From Egaibacter sp046050465 (GTDB taxonomy: Bacteria > Pseudomonadota > Gammaproteobacteria > Burkholderiales > Burkholderiaceae_C), in the NCBI GenBank assembly GCA_046050465.1, contig JBJOPS010000036.1:50551-114550 (forward strand): a DNA stretch of 64,000 nucleotides. The letters are read 5' to 3'. The notes under the pieces are model-generated. The model did not search any database, was not told the origin of the DNA, and saw only the letters and a list, made by a program, of their open reading frames with translations. Made by a program: the position numbers and the translations under genes. The first letter of the stretch is position 1; the number at the start of each line of letters is the position of its first letter. Positions 26,106-33,169 of the stretch are shown here, in pieces.

Positions 26106-27158
26106 TTAATGTGCTGGCGCCGGAGTGTCCACTTGCGTCGCCTGGGCAGCGCCCATCAGAAGCGGGGCCGCGTGGGCAATGCGCACTTGAAGCCGGTCAA
26201 GCAGGTTGTTGCGGGCTGCATCATACGCCCGGTTCAGCGCATAACCAAAGGCCATGGTGTCCGCCGAACCATGGCTCTTGAAGACCAGACCTCGCAGACC
26301 CAGCAGCGCACCACCGTTGTAGCGGCGGTGGTCCATCCGCTTTTTAAGCGCAGATATCACTGGATAAGCGATGATGGCGGCCATTTTGGTGAAGATGTTG
26401 CGCGAAAACTCCATCCGCAAAAATTCAACAATCATGCTGGCCAGCCCTTCGCTGGTCTTGAGCGCAACATTGCCGACAAACCCGTCACACACCACGATGT
26501 CAGCCGTTCCCTTGAAAATATCGTTGCCCTCGACGTTTCCGTAAAAATTCAAATCACCCGCTTTAGACGCAGATCGCAACAGCTCACCCGTTTTTTTGAT
26601 GACTTCGTTGCCTTTAATGGCTTCTTCACCAATATTGAGCAGGCCGACCGACGGATTGTCGTTGCCACTCAGAACCGACACCAGGGCCGAGCCCATGACA
26701 GCAAACTGGAACAAGTGCGCCTCGGTGCAGTCCACATTGGCACCCATGTCCAGCACGGTGGTGGCCTGGCCTTTGGCATTCGGAATTTGCCCGGCAATCG
26801 CGGGGCGGTCAATGCCGTCCATGGTTTTGAGCACGTAGCGTGAAATGGCCATCAGCGCTGCCGTGTTGCCAGCCGAGACCGCCGCCTGGGCAGCCCCCTG
26901 TTTGACTTGCTCCACCGCCACGCGCATGGAAGAATCTTTTTTGCGGCGCAATGCCACTTCCAGCGGGTCATCCATGTCAACCACTTCACTGGCATTGACC
27001 CGCGTGGCGCGGGCATGAGAGAAAGCCTGCAACCTGTCAGGCAGGCCGACCAGAATCAACCCTGCGTCAGGATGTCTATCCAGAAATTCACGACAGGCAG
27101 GCAAAGTGATTTCCGGGCCATGGTCGCCCCCCATGCAATCAACAGCAATGGTGATCAT
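26106..27158 (-). CDS. plsX: Phosphate acyltransferase PlsX
   Basis: Peripheral membrane enzyme of 350 aa that makes acyl-phosphate from acyl-ACP for phosphatidic acid synthesis. It shows ITIAVDCMGGDHGPEI at the N terminus, SAGNTAALMAIS, LDMGANVDCT and VCDGFVGNVALKTSEG. I prefer ATG 27158; a GTG at 27164 is possible. It lies between rpmF and fabH. The C-terminal 20 residues (Ala, Pro and Thr-rich) look like a flexible tail. Confidence 0.97.
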   Translation of the reverse strand: MITIAVDCMGGDHGPEITLPACREFLDRHPDAGLILVGLPDRLQAFSHARATRVNASEVVDMDDPLEVALRRKKDSSMRVAVEQVKQGAAQAAVSAGNTAALMAISRYVLKTMDGIDRPAIAGQIPNAKGQATTVLDMGANVDCTEAHLFQFAVMGSALVSVLSGNDNPSVGLLNIGEEAIKGNEVIKKTGELLRSASKAGDLNFYGNVEGNDIFKGTADIVVCDGFVGNVALKTSEGLASMIVEFLRMEFSRNIFTKMAAIIAYPVISALKKRMDHRRYNGGALLGLRGLVFKSHGSADTMAFGYALNRAYDAARNNLLDRLQVRIAHAAPLLMGAAQATQVDTPAPAH

Positions 27159-27214
27159 CGACACTTATCGAAGATGCCAAGACAAGAGAAAAAGCGGAAA
27201 CAGACGCACATGAC

Positions 27215-27261
27215 AAAGGCCCGACGCTACAGGTAAAGCAGCTTCGGGCCTTTGTTTTTTT
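27215..27261 (+). terminator. Strong hairpin between plsX and rpmF
   Basis: AAAGGCCCGA pairs with TCGGGCCTTT around a loop of about 19 bases, followed on the plus strand by GTTTTTTT. The shape is an intrinsic terminator for the plus strand, yet both flanking genes are on the minus strand and no plus-strand gene ends here. On the minus strand there is no T-run, so it may act there as an mRNA-stability or processing element between rpmF and plsX. Confidence 0.55.
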
Positions 27262-27268
27262 GTTTCTG

Positions 27269-27451
27269 TCAGGCTTCGGACTTGGTCTTCAGGACTTTGC
27301 GACCCCGGTAAAAACCGGTCGGACTGATGTGGTGACGCAGGTGGGTTTCACCGGTGGTCGGCTCCACGGCGATGCCTGGAACAACCAGTGCATTGTGCGA
27401 ACGGTGCATGCCGCGCTTGGAAGGAGATTTCTTGTTTTGTTGGACGGCCAT
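27269..27451 (-). CDS. rpmF: 50S ribosomal protein L32
   Basis: Small basic ribosomal protein of 60 aa beginning MAVQQNKKSPSKRGMHRSH, the standard L32 N terminus, and ending in a GFYRGRKVL motif. It has no zinc-binding Cys pairs, as usual for this form. It is the first gene of the rpmF-plsX-fab operon and follows yceD by about 107 bp. Confidence 0.98.
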   Translation of the reverse strand: MAVQQNKKSPSKRGMHRSHNALVVPGIAVEPTTGETHLRHHISPTGFYRGRKVLKTKSEA

Positions 27452-27558
27452 GATCCGCTCCTGGTCTGTGCATGGCGAACACCGCCATGCGTTGGGTTAG
27501 ATGGACACGCAAATAAAAAAATCGCGCGAAGCCCAAGATTATAGCCTAACTGGTTGAT

Positions 27559-28107
27559 TTAGCTCAGTTTGCCGCCCTGTAACGTCGCCAAAACTGCAAA
27601 TGGATTGGCCTTTTCAGGGGTTTTCACCTCAAAATCCGGGTCAACCGCTTCCAGCCGCACCGCTGTGGGGCATTTTTCATGGCGTGGCACCAGCGGCAAA
27701 TCCATCAGCAACTCGTCTTCCACCAGTTCCTGCAGGTTAAACGCCTGACTCTGCACCAGCACGTCCTCGTCAGACGCGTCGTCCTCGGCTTCGGCGGTTT
27801 CTTCGTCTGCCACAAAGCGGAACGGCCGGCTCACCGACAGGCGCACCTCCATCGGCCCCATGCAACGTTGGCACACCAGGGGCAGACTGGCGTCCGCGGT
27901 CAGGGTCAGCCAGACCTGGCCCTGGCCACCGTTGCCCTGGCGCATCTCGCCATACGCTGCCCAGTGAACAGTCAAATCGGCACCTAACCCCCGTGTTTCC
28001 TTCATGAGACGCTCATATTTTGATAGCGTTTCATGCCCGGTGAGGCTTGCCTCTGCCTGGGCAAAAGCCCGCAAGTCGAGGTGGTGTGCGGCAAACGGAT
28101 GTGTCAT
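27559..28107 (-). CDS. yceD: DUF177/YceD family protein
   Basis: Conserved cytoplasmic protein of 182 aa, encoded upstream of rpmF as in most proteobacteria; the family has been linked to 23S rRNA accumulation. It shows LPLVCQRCMGPMEV and HEKCPTA with the conserved cysteines, an acidic stretch (about 112-125), and a terminal NPFAVLATLQGGK. Residues about 27-46 are encoded by a copy of the 58-bp repeat (27970-28027) in frame, lengthening the segment before the VHWAAYGE strand. It is divergent from maf with 25 bp between start codons. Confidence 0.92.
   Translation of the reverse strand: MTHPFAAHHLDLRAFAQAEASLTGHETLSKYERLMKETRGLGADLTVHWAAYGEMRQGNGGQGQVWLTLTADASLPLVCQRCMGPMEVRLSVSRPFRFVADEETAEAEDDASDEDVLVQSQAFNLQELVEDELLMDLPLVPRHEKCPTAVRLEAVDPDFEVKTPEKANPFAVLATLQGGKLS
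27970..28027 (-). repeat. 58-bp module, copy N (yceD)
   Basis: In reverse: GCTATCAAAA, CATGAAGG, GGGG-TTAG and GCCGATTTGACT, with the same length and end as copy G. Read in frame as YceD residues about 27-46. Confidence 0.6.
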
Positions 28108-28132
28108 GCACGCAGTGTAAGAGAATCACGCC

Positions 28133-28726
28133 ATGTCGCACCTCGCCAACCGAAAACTCATTCTGGGCTCCACTTCCGTTTACCGGCGCGAGCTGCTGTC
28201 GCGCCTGCGCATCCCGTTCGACGTGGTGTCGCCCGAGGTGGACGAGACGCCTCACCCGTCTGAACCGCCGCAGCAGCTGGCCTGTCGCCTGGCCATGGCC
28301 AAGGCCCGCGCCGTGGCCGCCCGATACCCGGCCGGCGTGGTTATCGGCTCGGATCAGGTGGCTGATCTGGAAGGTGAACCGCTGGGCAAACCGCACACCC
28401 ACGACCGTGCCGTCGAACAACTGCGCCGCATGCGCGGCAAAACCGTGATCTTCCAGACCGCCGTGGCCGTGGTCTGCCAGGAAGCCAAATTCGCTCAAAT
28501 GGATCTGGCACAGGTCAAAGTGACCTTCCGCGACCTGAGCGATGCCGAGATCGAGGCCTATTTGCTGGCCGAAACCCCCTACGACTGCGCGGGCAGTGCC
28601 AAAAGCGAGGGCCTGGGCATTGCCATTCTGGAAGCCATCGACAACGACGACCCGACCGCGCTGGTCGGACTGCCGCTGATCCGCACTTGCCGGATGCTGC
28701 GGGCAGCGGGTCTGGTGCTGTTATGA
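28133..28726 (+). CDS. yceF: Maf-family nucleotide pyrophosphatase, YceF type
   Basis: House-cleaning NTP pyrophosphatase of 197 aa. ILGSTSVYRRELLSRL, the PEVDETP motif, VIGSDQV (catalytic Asp) and CAGSAKSEGLGI are present. The sequence is closer to E. coli YceF, which acts on 7-methyl-GTP, than to the dTTP/UTP-acting YhdE, judging from residues around the DETP and KSEG motifs. It overlaps the next gene by 4 bp (ATGA). Confidence 0.93.
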   Translation: MSHLANRKLILGSTSVYRRELLSRLRIPFDVVSPEVDETPHPSEPPQQLACRLAMAKARAVAARYPAGVVIGSDQVADLEGEPLGKPHTHDRAVEQLRRMRGKTVIFQTAVAVVCQEAKFAQMDLAQVKVTFRDLSDAEIEAYLLAETPYDCAGSAKSEGLGIAILEAIDNDDPTALVGLPLIRTCRMLRAAGLVLL

Positions 28727-29490
28727 CGGGTCGCCTCTATCTGGTACCTGCCCCGCTGGACTATGGCTGCGCCAGCGAAACCCCTTTATCGGATGTGATC
28801 CCCGCTGGCACGATGCAAGTCGCCGCCCGGCTGGAACACTGGGTCTGCGAAAACGCCAAAACCGCCCGCGCTTACCTGAAACGCATCAACGCGCTGCACC
28901 CGCTGTCCTCGCCGCTCCAGGCACTGCAGATTCAGGAACTGCCGCGTGAGGTGCATAAAAAGGGCGACCACGGCGGCACGTTCGATGCCAAACACCTGCT
29001 AACCGTCGCCACGCAGGGTCACGACGTGGGCCTGCTCAGCGAAGCGGGTATGCCCGCCGTGGCCGACCCCGGCTCGTCTGTCGTGCGGGCTGCGCACGAC
29101 CTGGGTATCGAGGTGATTGCGCTGGTCGGCCCCGTGTCGTTGCTGCTGGCGCTTGCGGCCAGTGGTCTGGGGGGGCAGAACTTTGCCTTTGTCGGCTACC
29201 TGCCGCAAGACGCTGCAGACCGTGTGCAACGCATCCGCCAACTGGAATCACTGGCGCTTAAAACCGGTCAGACCCAGCTATTCATTGAGACGCCCTACCG
29301 CAACGCCGCGCTGTTGCAGGCACTTACGCAGACCCTGCAATCCAACACCCGCCTGTCCGTCAGCAGTGGGCTGACGCTGACCAGCGCCCACACGCGCAGC
29401 GAACTGGTGAAGCAATGGCGCCACAAGCCAGACAAACAACCCGGACAGCCAGACAACCAGACACCTGCCGTGTTTTGCATCGGTCGCTGA
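28723..29490 (+). CDS. RsmI-like SAM-dependent methyltransferase
   Basis: Tetrapyrrole-methylase-fold methyltransferase of 255 aa, related to RsmI, the 16S rRNA C1402 ribose methyltransferase. It shows RLYLVPAPLDYG at the N terminus, LLSEAGMPAVADPG, GPVSLLLALAASGL and FVGYLPQD, and lacks the long C terminus of RsmI. It belongs to the paralogous group often next to maf in betaproteobacteria; the substrate is not established. The start at ATG 28723 overlaps the maf stop. Convergent with sppA, 5 bp apart. Confidence 0.85.
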   Translation: MTGRLYLVPAPLDYGCASETPLSDVIPAGTMQVAARLEHWVCENAKTARAYLKRINALHPLSSPLQALQIQELPREVHKKGDHGGTFDAKHLLTVATQGHDVGLLSEAGMPAVADPGSSVVRAAHDLGIEVIALVGPVSLLLALAASGLGGQNFAFVGYLPQDAADRVQRIRQLESLALKTGQTQLFIETPYRNAALLQALTQTLQSNTRLSVSSGLTLTSAHTRSELVKQWRHKPDKQPGQPDNQTPAVFCIGR

Positions 29491-29495
29491 TTGCC

Positions 29496-30536
29496 CTATC
29501 GAAGGGCGGGAACGGCCTTCGCTGCGCGCACACTGCCCTCGCCGATGGCTGCACCAAAACGCTTGACCAGCCGCTCGGCCACGTTCTCGCGCAGTGTGTA
29601 GTCCACAATTTCTTCGGCCTTTACCACCTCGCGAGCCACGTAATCCAGGTTGCCCAGTTCGTCTGCCAGTCCAAGGGAAATGGCCTGCTGCCCACTCCAG
29701 AACAGACCACTGAAGGTCTCTGGCGTTTCGTTCAGGCGCTTGCCGCGGCCGCTCTTCACGGCATCAATGAACTGTTTGTGGATTTCATCCAGCATGGTTT
29801 GGGCAAACACACGTTGCGTTTCAGTCTGCGGGCTGAAAGGATCGAGAAAGCCCTTGTTGGCGCCCGCCGTCATCAGGCGGCGCTCCACGCCGAGCTTGTC
29901 CATCAGGCCGGTAAAGCCAAAACCATCCATCAGCACGCCAATGCTGCCGACGATGCTGGCCTTGTCCACAAAAATCCTGTCGGCAGACACGGCGATGTAA
30001 TAGGCTGCCGATGCGCACGATTCCTCAACCACTGCATAGACGGGCTTCTTATGAAGTTCCTTGAGCCGTCGTATCTCGTCGTTGATGATGCCGGCCTGAA
30101 CCGGGCTGCCACCGGGGGAATTAATCAGCAACACAACGGCCTGCGCGCCGTTGTCCTCAAAGGCGCTACGCGCGGCCGCCACCACAAACTCCGCACTGGC
30201 CTCAGCCCCGGAGGCAATCTCGCCCTTGATTTGTACCACTGCGGTATGCACAGAGGACACATCGGCTGACGGCCCGCTGCGACTCATCATCGCCCAGGCC
30301 ATAAAGATAAAAAACGCCAGCCAGGCCAGGCGCACAAAGGTACGCCAGCGCCGCGTGGCCCGCTGTTCGTCCAGCGCGGCAAATGCCAGTTTCTCCAGCG
30401 TCGAGCGTTCCCAGCCGGGTTGATCGATCACGCCTGGTTTAGCTATGTTTTTTGTAGCTTCTTGCACATATTCAATGGGGCCTTCAGGCCGATTTGGCTC
30501 TGAATTTTGGTCTTCCTGGCGTATGGGATCAGTCAT
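29496..30536 (-). CDS. sppA: S49-family signal peptide peptidase with a repeat-encoded N terminus
   Basis: Membrane-anchored serine protease of 346 aa of the short SppA type. A cytoplasmic N terminus of about 62 residues precedes one transmembrane helix (about 66-85). The S49 domain shows VVLLINSPGGSPVQAG, CASAAYYIA (nucleophile Ser region) and VGSIGVLMDGFGF. Residues about 13-32 in the N terminus (RPEGPIEYVQEATKN region) are read from a copy of the 58-bp repeat (30442-30499). The Rieske gene ends 2 bp before it. Confidence 0.93.
   Translation of the reverse strand: MTDPIRQEDQNSEPNRPEGPIEYVQEATKNIAKPGVIDQPGWERSTLEKLAFAALDEQRATRRWRTFVRLAWLAFFIFMAWAMMSRSGPSADVSSVHTAVVQIKGEIASGAEASAEFVVAAARSAFEDNGAQAVVLLINSPGGSPVQAGIINDEIRRLKELHKKPVYAVVEESCASAAYYIAVSADRIFVDKASIVGSIGVLMDGFGFTGLMDKLGVERRLMTAGANKGFLDPFSPQTETQRVFAQTMLDEIHKQFIDAVKSGRGKRLNETPETFSGLFWSGQQAISLGLADELGNLDYVAREVVKAEEIVDYTLRENVAERLVKRFGAAIGEGSVRAAKAVPALR
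30442..30499 (+). repeat. 58-bp module, copy G (sppA N terminus)
   Basis: GCTAT, GTAGCTTCT, GCACATATTC, GGGGC, CAGGCCGATTTGGCT in register. The complementary strand is read in frame as SppA residues about 13-32. Confidence 0.8.
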
Positions 30537-30538
30537 TC

Positions 30539-30907
30539 TCAGAACTCGATGGGTTTCAGGTTATGCGCAGTATGCCAGTGCACGACTCCGTCAAACTCGG
30601 TCAGGGCAATTTTGACCAGACCACCTCGGCAAGGCCCGCCAAGACAGGCTCCGGTAGAGGGGCTGTACATCGCGCCGTGGGTGGCGCACATCAGCCACTG
30701 GCCGGAACTGTCAAAAAAACGATTGGGCTGGTAGTCCATCTCCATTGGCACATGGGCACAGCGGTTCAGGTAGGCATGCACCTTGCCTGCGTGGCGAACC
30801 GCGAAGGCTCGGCAGGTCTGGCCCAGGTAGATCACGTCAAAGGGAACGGCCTGACCACTGTCTTGCAGGTCAGGCGCGTTGCACAATGGAATCAGTGCTT
30901 CAGCCAT
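30539..30907 (-). CDS. Rieske [2Fe-2S] domain protein
   Basis: Small soluble protein of 122 aa made almost entirely of a Rieske domain. The cluster ligands are Cys-X-His in NRCAHVPMEMD and Cys-X2-His in MCATHGAMY. It resembles the ferredoxin-like subunits of oxygenases, but no oxygenase gene is nearby. The gene overlaps the HAD phosphatase gene upstream by 8 bp and is 2 bp from sppA, a clustering (rluC-HAD-Rieske-sppA) common in Burkholderiales. Its electron-transfer partner is unknown. Confidence 0.92.
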   Translation of the reverse strand: MAEALIPLCNAPDLQDSGQAVPFDVIYLGQTCRAFAVRHAGKVHAYLNRCAHVPMEMDYQPNRFFDSSGQWLMCATHGAMYSPSTGACLGGPCRGGLVKIALTEFDGVVHWHTAHNLKPIEF

Positions 30908-31559
30908 GGGTTACCAGCCAGTCGTGCAGTTCCTGTACCGAATGCGCCACAAAACGCGGCTGCAAAACATTAAATGCAACCGGCTCGTGGGCACCATAAC
31001 TTACGCCCACACTGGCGCAACCGGCGTTCAGCGCCATTTGCAGATCGTGCGTGGTGTCACCAATCATCAAGGTGCGCTCGGGTGCCACACCAAATTCGGC
31101 CATCAATTCCTGCAACATCAGCGGATGCGGTTTACCTGCTGTTTCATCGGCGGTGCGCGATCCATCAAACACACCCTTGAGTTCTACGGCCTGCAAGGCT
31201 TCGTCCAGCCCATGACGGCTCTTTCCCGTGGCCACAGTAAGCAGGTGGTGGCGCATTTTCAACTCTGCCAGTAGCGGCAACACGCCGTCAAACAGGCTGA
31301 TGTCGTCCTGGTGTGCAATGTAATGGTGGCGGTAGCGAGCGCCCAGCTCCGGGTATTTGTCTTTGGGCACATCCGGCGCCGCATGGGCCAACGCCTGCAT
31401 CAACGCCATGCCAATCACATACGACGCATCCTTGTCGCTGGGTACTGTGCCACCCACATCGCGCACCGCCATCTGGATGCAGCGCGTGATGATGGCAGTG
31501 GAATCAAACAGGGTGCCATCCCAGTCAAAGGCGATCAGGTCAAATTGTCTGGCTTTCAC
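30900..31559 (-). CDS. HAD-superfamily phosphatase, Gph-like
   Basis: Predicted hydrolase of 219 aa, similar to phosphoglycolate phosphatase. HAD motif I is FDWDGTLFDS (residues 10-19), motif II is in TVATGKS, and motifs III/IV are KPHP and MIGDTTHDLQMA. The helical cap lies at about 20-85. It overlaps rluC (4 bp) and the Rieske gene (8 bp). The substrate is not determined by sequence. Confidence 0.9.
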   Translation of the reverse strand: MKARQFDLIAFDWDGTLFDSTAIITRCIQMAVRDVGGTVPSDKDASYVIGMALMQALAHAAPDVPKDKYPELGARYRHHYIAHQDDISLFDGVLPLLAELKMRHHLLTVATGKSRHGLDEALQAVELKGVFDGSRTADETAGKPHPLMLQELMAEFGVAPERTLMIGDTTHDLQMALNAGCASVGVSYGAHEPVAFNVLQPRFVAHSVQELHDWLVTHG

Positions 31560-32623
31560 GTGGATTTGGCCTTGTTCGTGAGTGCAGTCCTATTCAATTG
31601 CACAAAATTCTCCAGCTCAGTCGGCAGCGGCGCGGTCAACGACAACGTATCAAGGGTCACCGGATGGGTTGCCGTCAGCCGCCAGGCGTGCAAAAACATG
31701 CGTTTGAGGCCGCGCTTGTGCAGCCCCTTGTTCAACTCGAAGTCTCCGTATTTGTCATCACCAGCAATGGGACAACCTTCGCTGGCCAGGTGTACACGGA
31801 TCTGATGGGTGCGGCCGGTCTTGATAGTAACTTCCAGCAAGGTAAAGCCGTTGAGCTTCTCCGCAATTTTTACCAACGTGACCGATTTCAAGCCGTCCGG
31901 ATCGTCACGCCCCACCACCTTGACCCGGCGCTCGCCCTCCCCAGCTGCACCATCTGCGCCAGCCAGCAGGAATTTCTGGAGCGGCTTGTCCAGCACCTTT
32001 TTATTGGCGGGCCAGTTCCCGACCACCAGCGCCAGGTAGGTTTTGCCGGTTTCGCGTTCCCTGAACTGGTCCTGCAGGTGTTTCAGCGCGCTGCGTTTTT
32101 TGGCAACCAGCAAAATGCCGCTGGTTTCGCGGTCCAGCCGGTGCACCAGCTCCAAAAATCTGGCCTGTGGTCTGGCCATGCGCAAGGTTTCAATCACACC
32201 AAAACTCACACCAGAACCACCGTGCACAGCAATACCGGCTGGTTTGTCAATCGCCAGCACATGCTCGTCTTCCATCAAGACCGGAAATTCGCGGGCAGGC
32301 ACGCCACGAGCCTTGGCCTGGGCGACCGTTTCTGCCATAGCTTGTGCTTTCTCCGCCATCCGTTCGGACAACCGTACCGGGGGCACACGCACCAAATCCC
32401 CCGCGTCTACCCGGGTGTCTGCCGTAGCACGGCCCTTGTTCACCCGCACTTCACCGCTGCGGATGATGCGGTAAACGTGGGTTTTGGGCACGCCTTTGAG
32501 CAGCCGGATCAGGAAATTATCCAGCCGCTGGCCTGCGCAATTCTCGTCCACGAGAACACCTTGCACTTTGGGAAATACTTCCGTGAACCGCAGGGACTGA
32601 TTGCCCTCTATAATGTGTTTCAC
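31556..32623 (-). CDS. rluC: 23S rRNA pseudouridine synthase, RluC type
   Basis: RluA-family pseudouridine synthase of 355 aa, probably acting on 23S rRNA positions 955, 2504 and 2580. An N-terminal S4 domain (about 28-90, AGQRLDNFLIRLLKGVPKTHVYRII) is followed by the catalytic Asp in VHRLDRETSGILLVAK and by KTGRTHQIRVHLA. Translation starts with GTG at 32623. It is divergent from rne, the standard rne-rluC arrangement, with 546 bp between the start codons. Confidence 0.95.
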   Translation of the reverse strand: MKHIIEGNQSLRFTEVFPKVQGVLVDENCAGQRLDNFLIRLLKGVPKTHVYRIIRSGEVRVNKGRATADTRVDAGDLVRVPPVRLSERMAEKAQAMAETVAQAKARGVPAREFPVLMEDEHVLAIDKPAGIAVHGGSGVSFGVIETLRMARPQARFLELVHRLDRETSGILLVAKKRSALKHLQDQFRERETGKTYLALVVGNWPANKKVLDKPLQKFLLAGADGAAGEGERRVKVVGRDDPDGLKSVTLVKIAEKLNGFTLLEVTIKTGRTHQIRVHLASEGCPIAGDDKYGDFELNKGLHKRGLKRMFLHAWRLTATHPVTLDTLSLTAPLPTELENFVQLNRTALTNKAKST

Positions 32624-32829
32624 TCGCGATGTGCTGTAAGTGGTTGATTTAGCTGATAGTTAATTCGAAGTCTGGAGTGGAGTTTAGTCCACCCTCAACA
32701 AGCAGCCCCGCCAGGATAGGTCGATGCCGCCCGGTGGCATTGCCTGCAGACTGAAGGCCAACGCCAACAGTGGCACGCAACCCGCCAGGTTAAAGCCGAC
32801 GAATTGAAACACTGATACGGAATACCGAA

Positions 32830-32854
32830 GCCTGCAAGCGCATCGCTTGCAGGC
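32830..32854 (+). promoter_or_regulatory. Perfect 11-bp hairpin in the rne leader
   Basis: GCCTGCAAGCG and CGCTTGCAGGC form a perfect stem around the loop CAT. There is no T-run, so it is not a terminator. The placement in the rne leader suggests a recognition or stability element in the mRNA. Confidence 0.6.
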
Positions 32855-32928
32855 GGATCAAAGCGACATGTTTGTGTTGATGAGCCTGATTTTTACCTGC
32901 CTGCAGCGCGTTTTCGCGTTGACTGTTG

Positions 32929-32986
32929 GCTGGAATCGGCTCGCCACGCCCGCAAAACGGGCGAGAAACGCTTATCTTTTGATAGC
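32929..32986 (-). repeat. 58-bp module, copy O (rne leader), diverged
   Basis: In reverse: GCTATCAAAA, TAAGC at column 13, CGGGC and GCCGATT at column 47. Only part of the consensus is kept. Confidence 0.4.
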
Positions 32987-33169
32987 ACCTCCACAGCAAC
33001 ATCTCCTCGCTGCTATCCACGCGCCTAACGCCAGACTCACCATTTGAGTCACGGCTTCCCGGCAATTCCCTTCGTTTCAACGCGTCAGTTCAGGCCTCGT
33101 TTGCTCATATCGGGCATGTGAAGAAGAGTCGCAAGACTCCTGTGAAACTGAACAAGAAGGAAATGCGTC

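Larger units (their letters stand above)
32624..33169 (+). promoter_or_regulatory. Long rne leader and shared rne/rluC control region
   Basis: A 546-bp gap between divergent rluC and rne, most of it probably the rne 5' untranslated region. It contains a perfect 11-bp inverted repeat with a 3-base loop (32830-32854) and, reading backwards, a diverged 58-bp repeat copy (32929-32986). In E. coli a long structured rne leader lets RNase E cleave its own mRNA; autoregulation here is an inference from the position and the hairpin. No credible coding frame is present. AAGAAGGAAA just before 33170 is a good ribosome-binding site. Confidence 0.6.
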
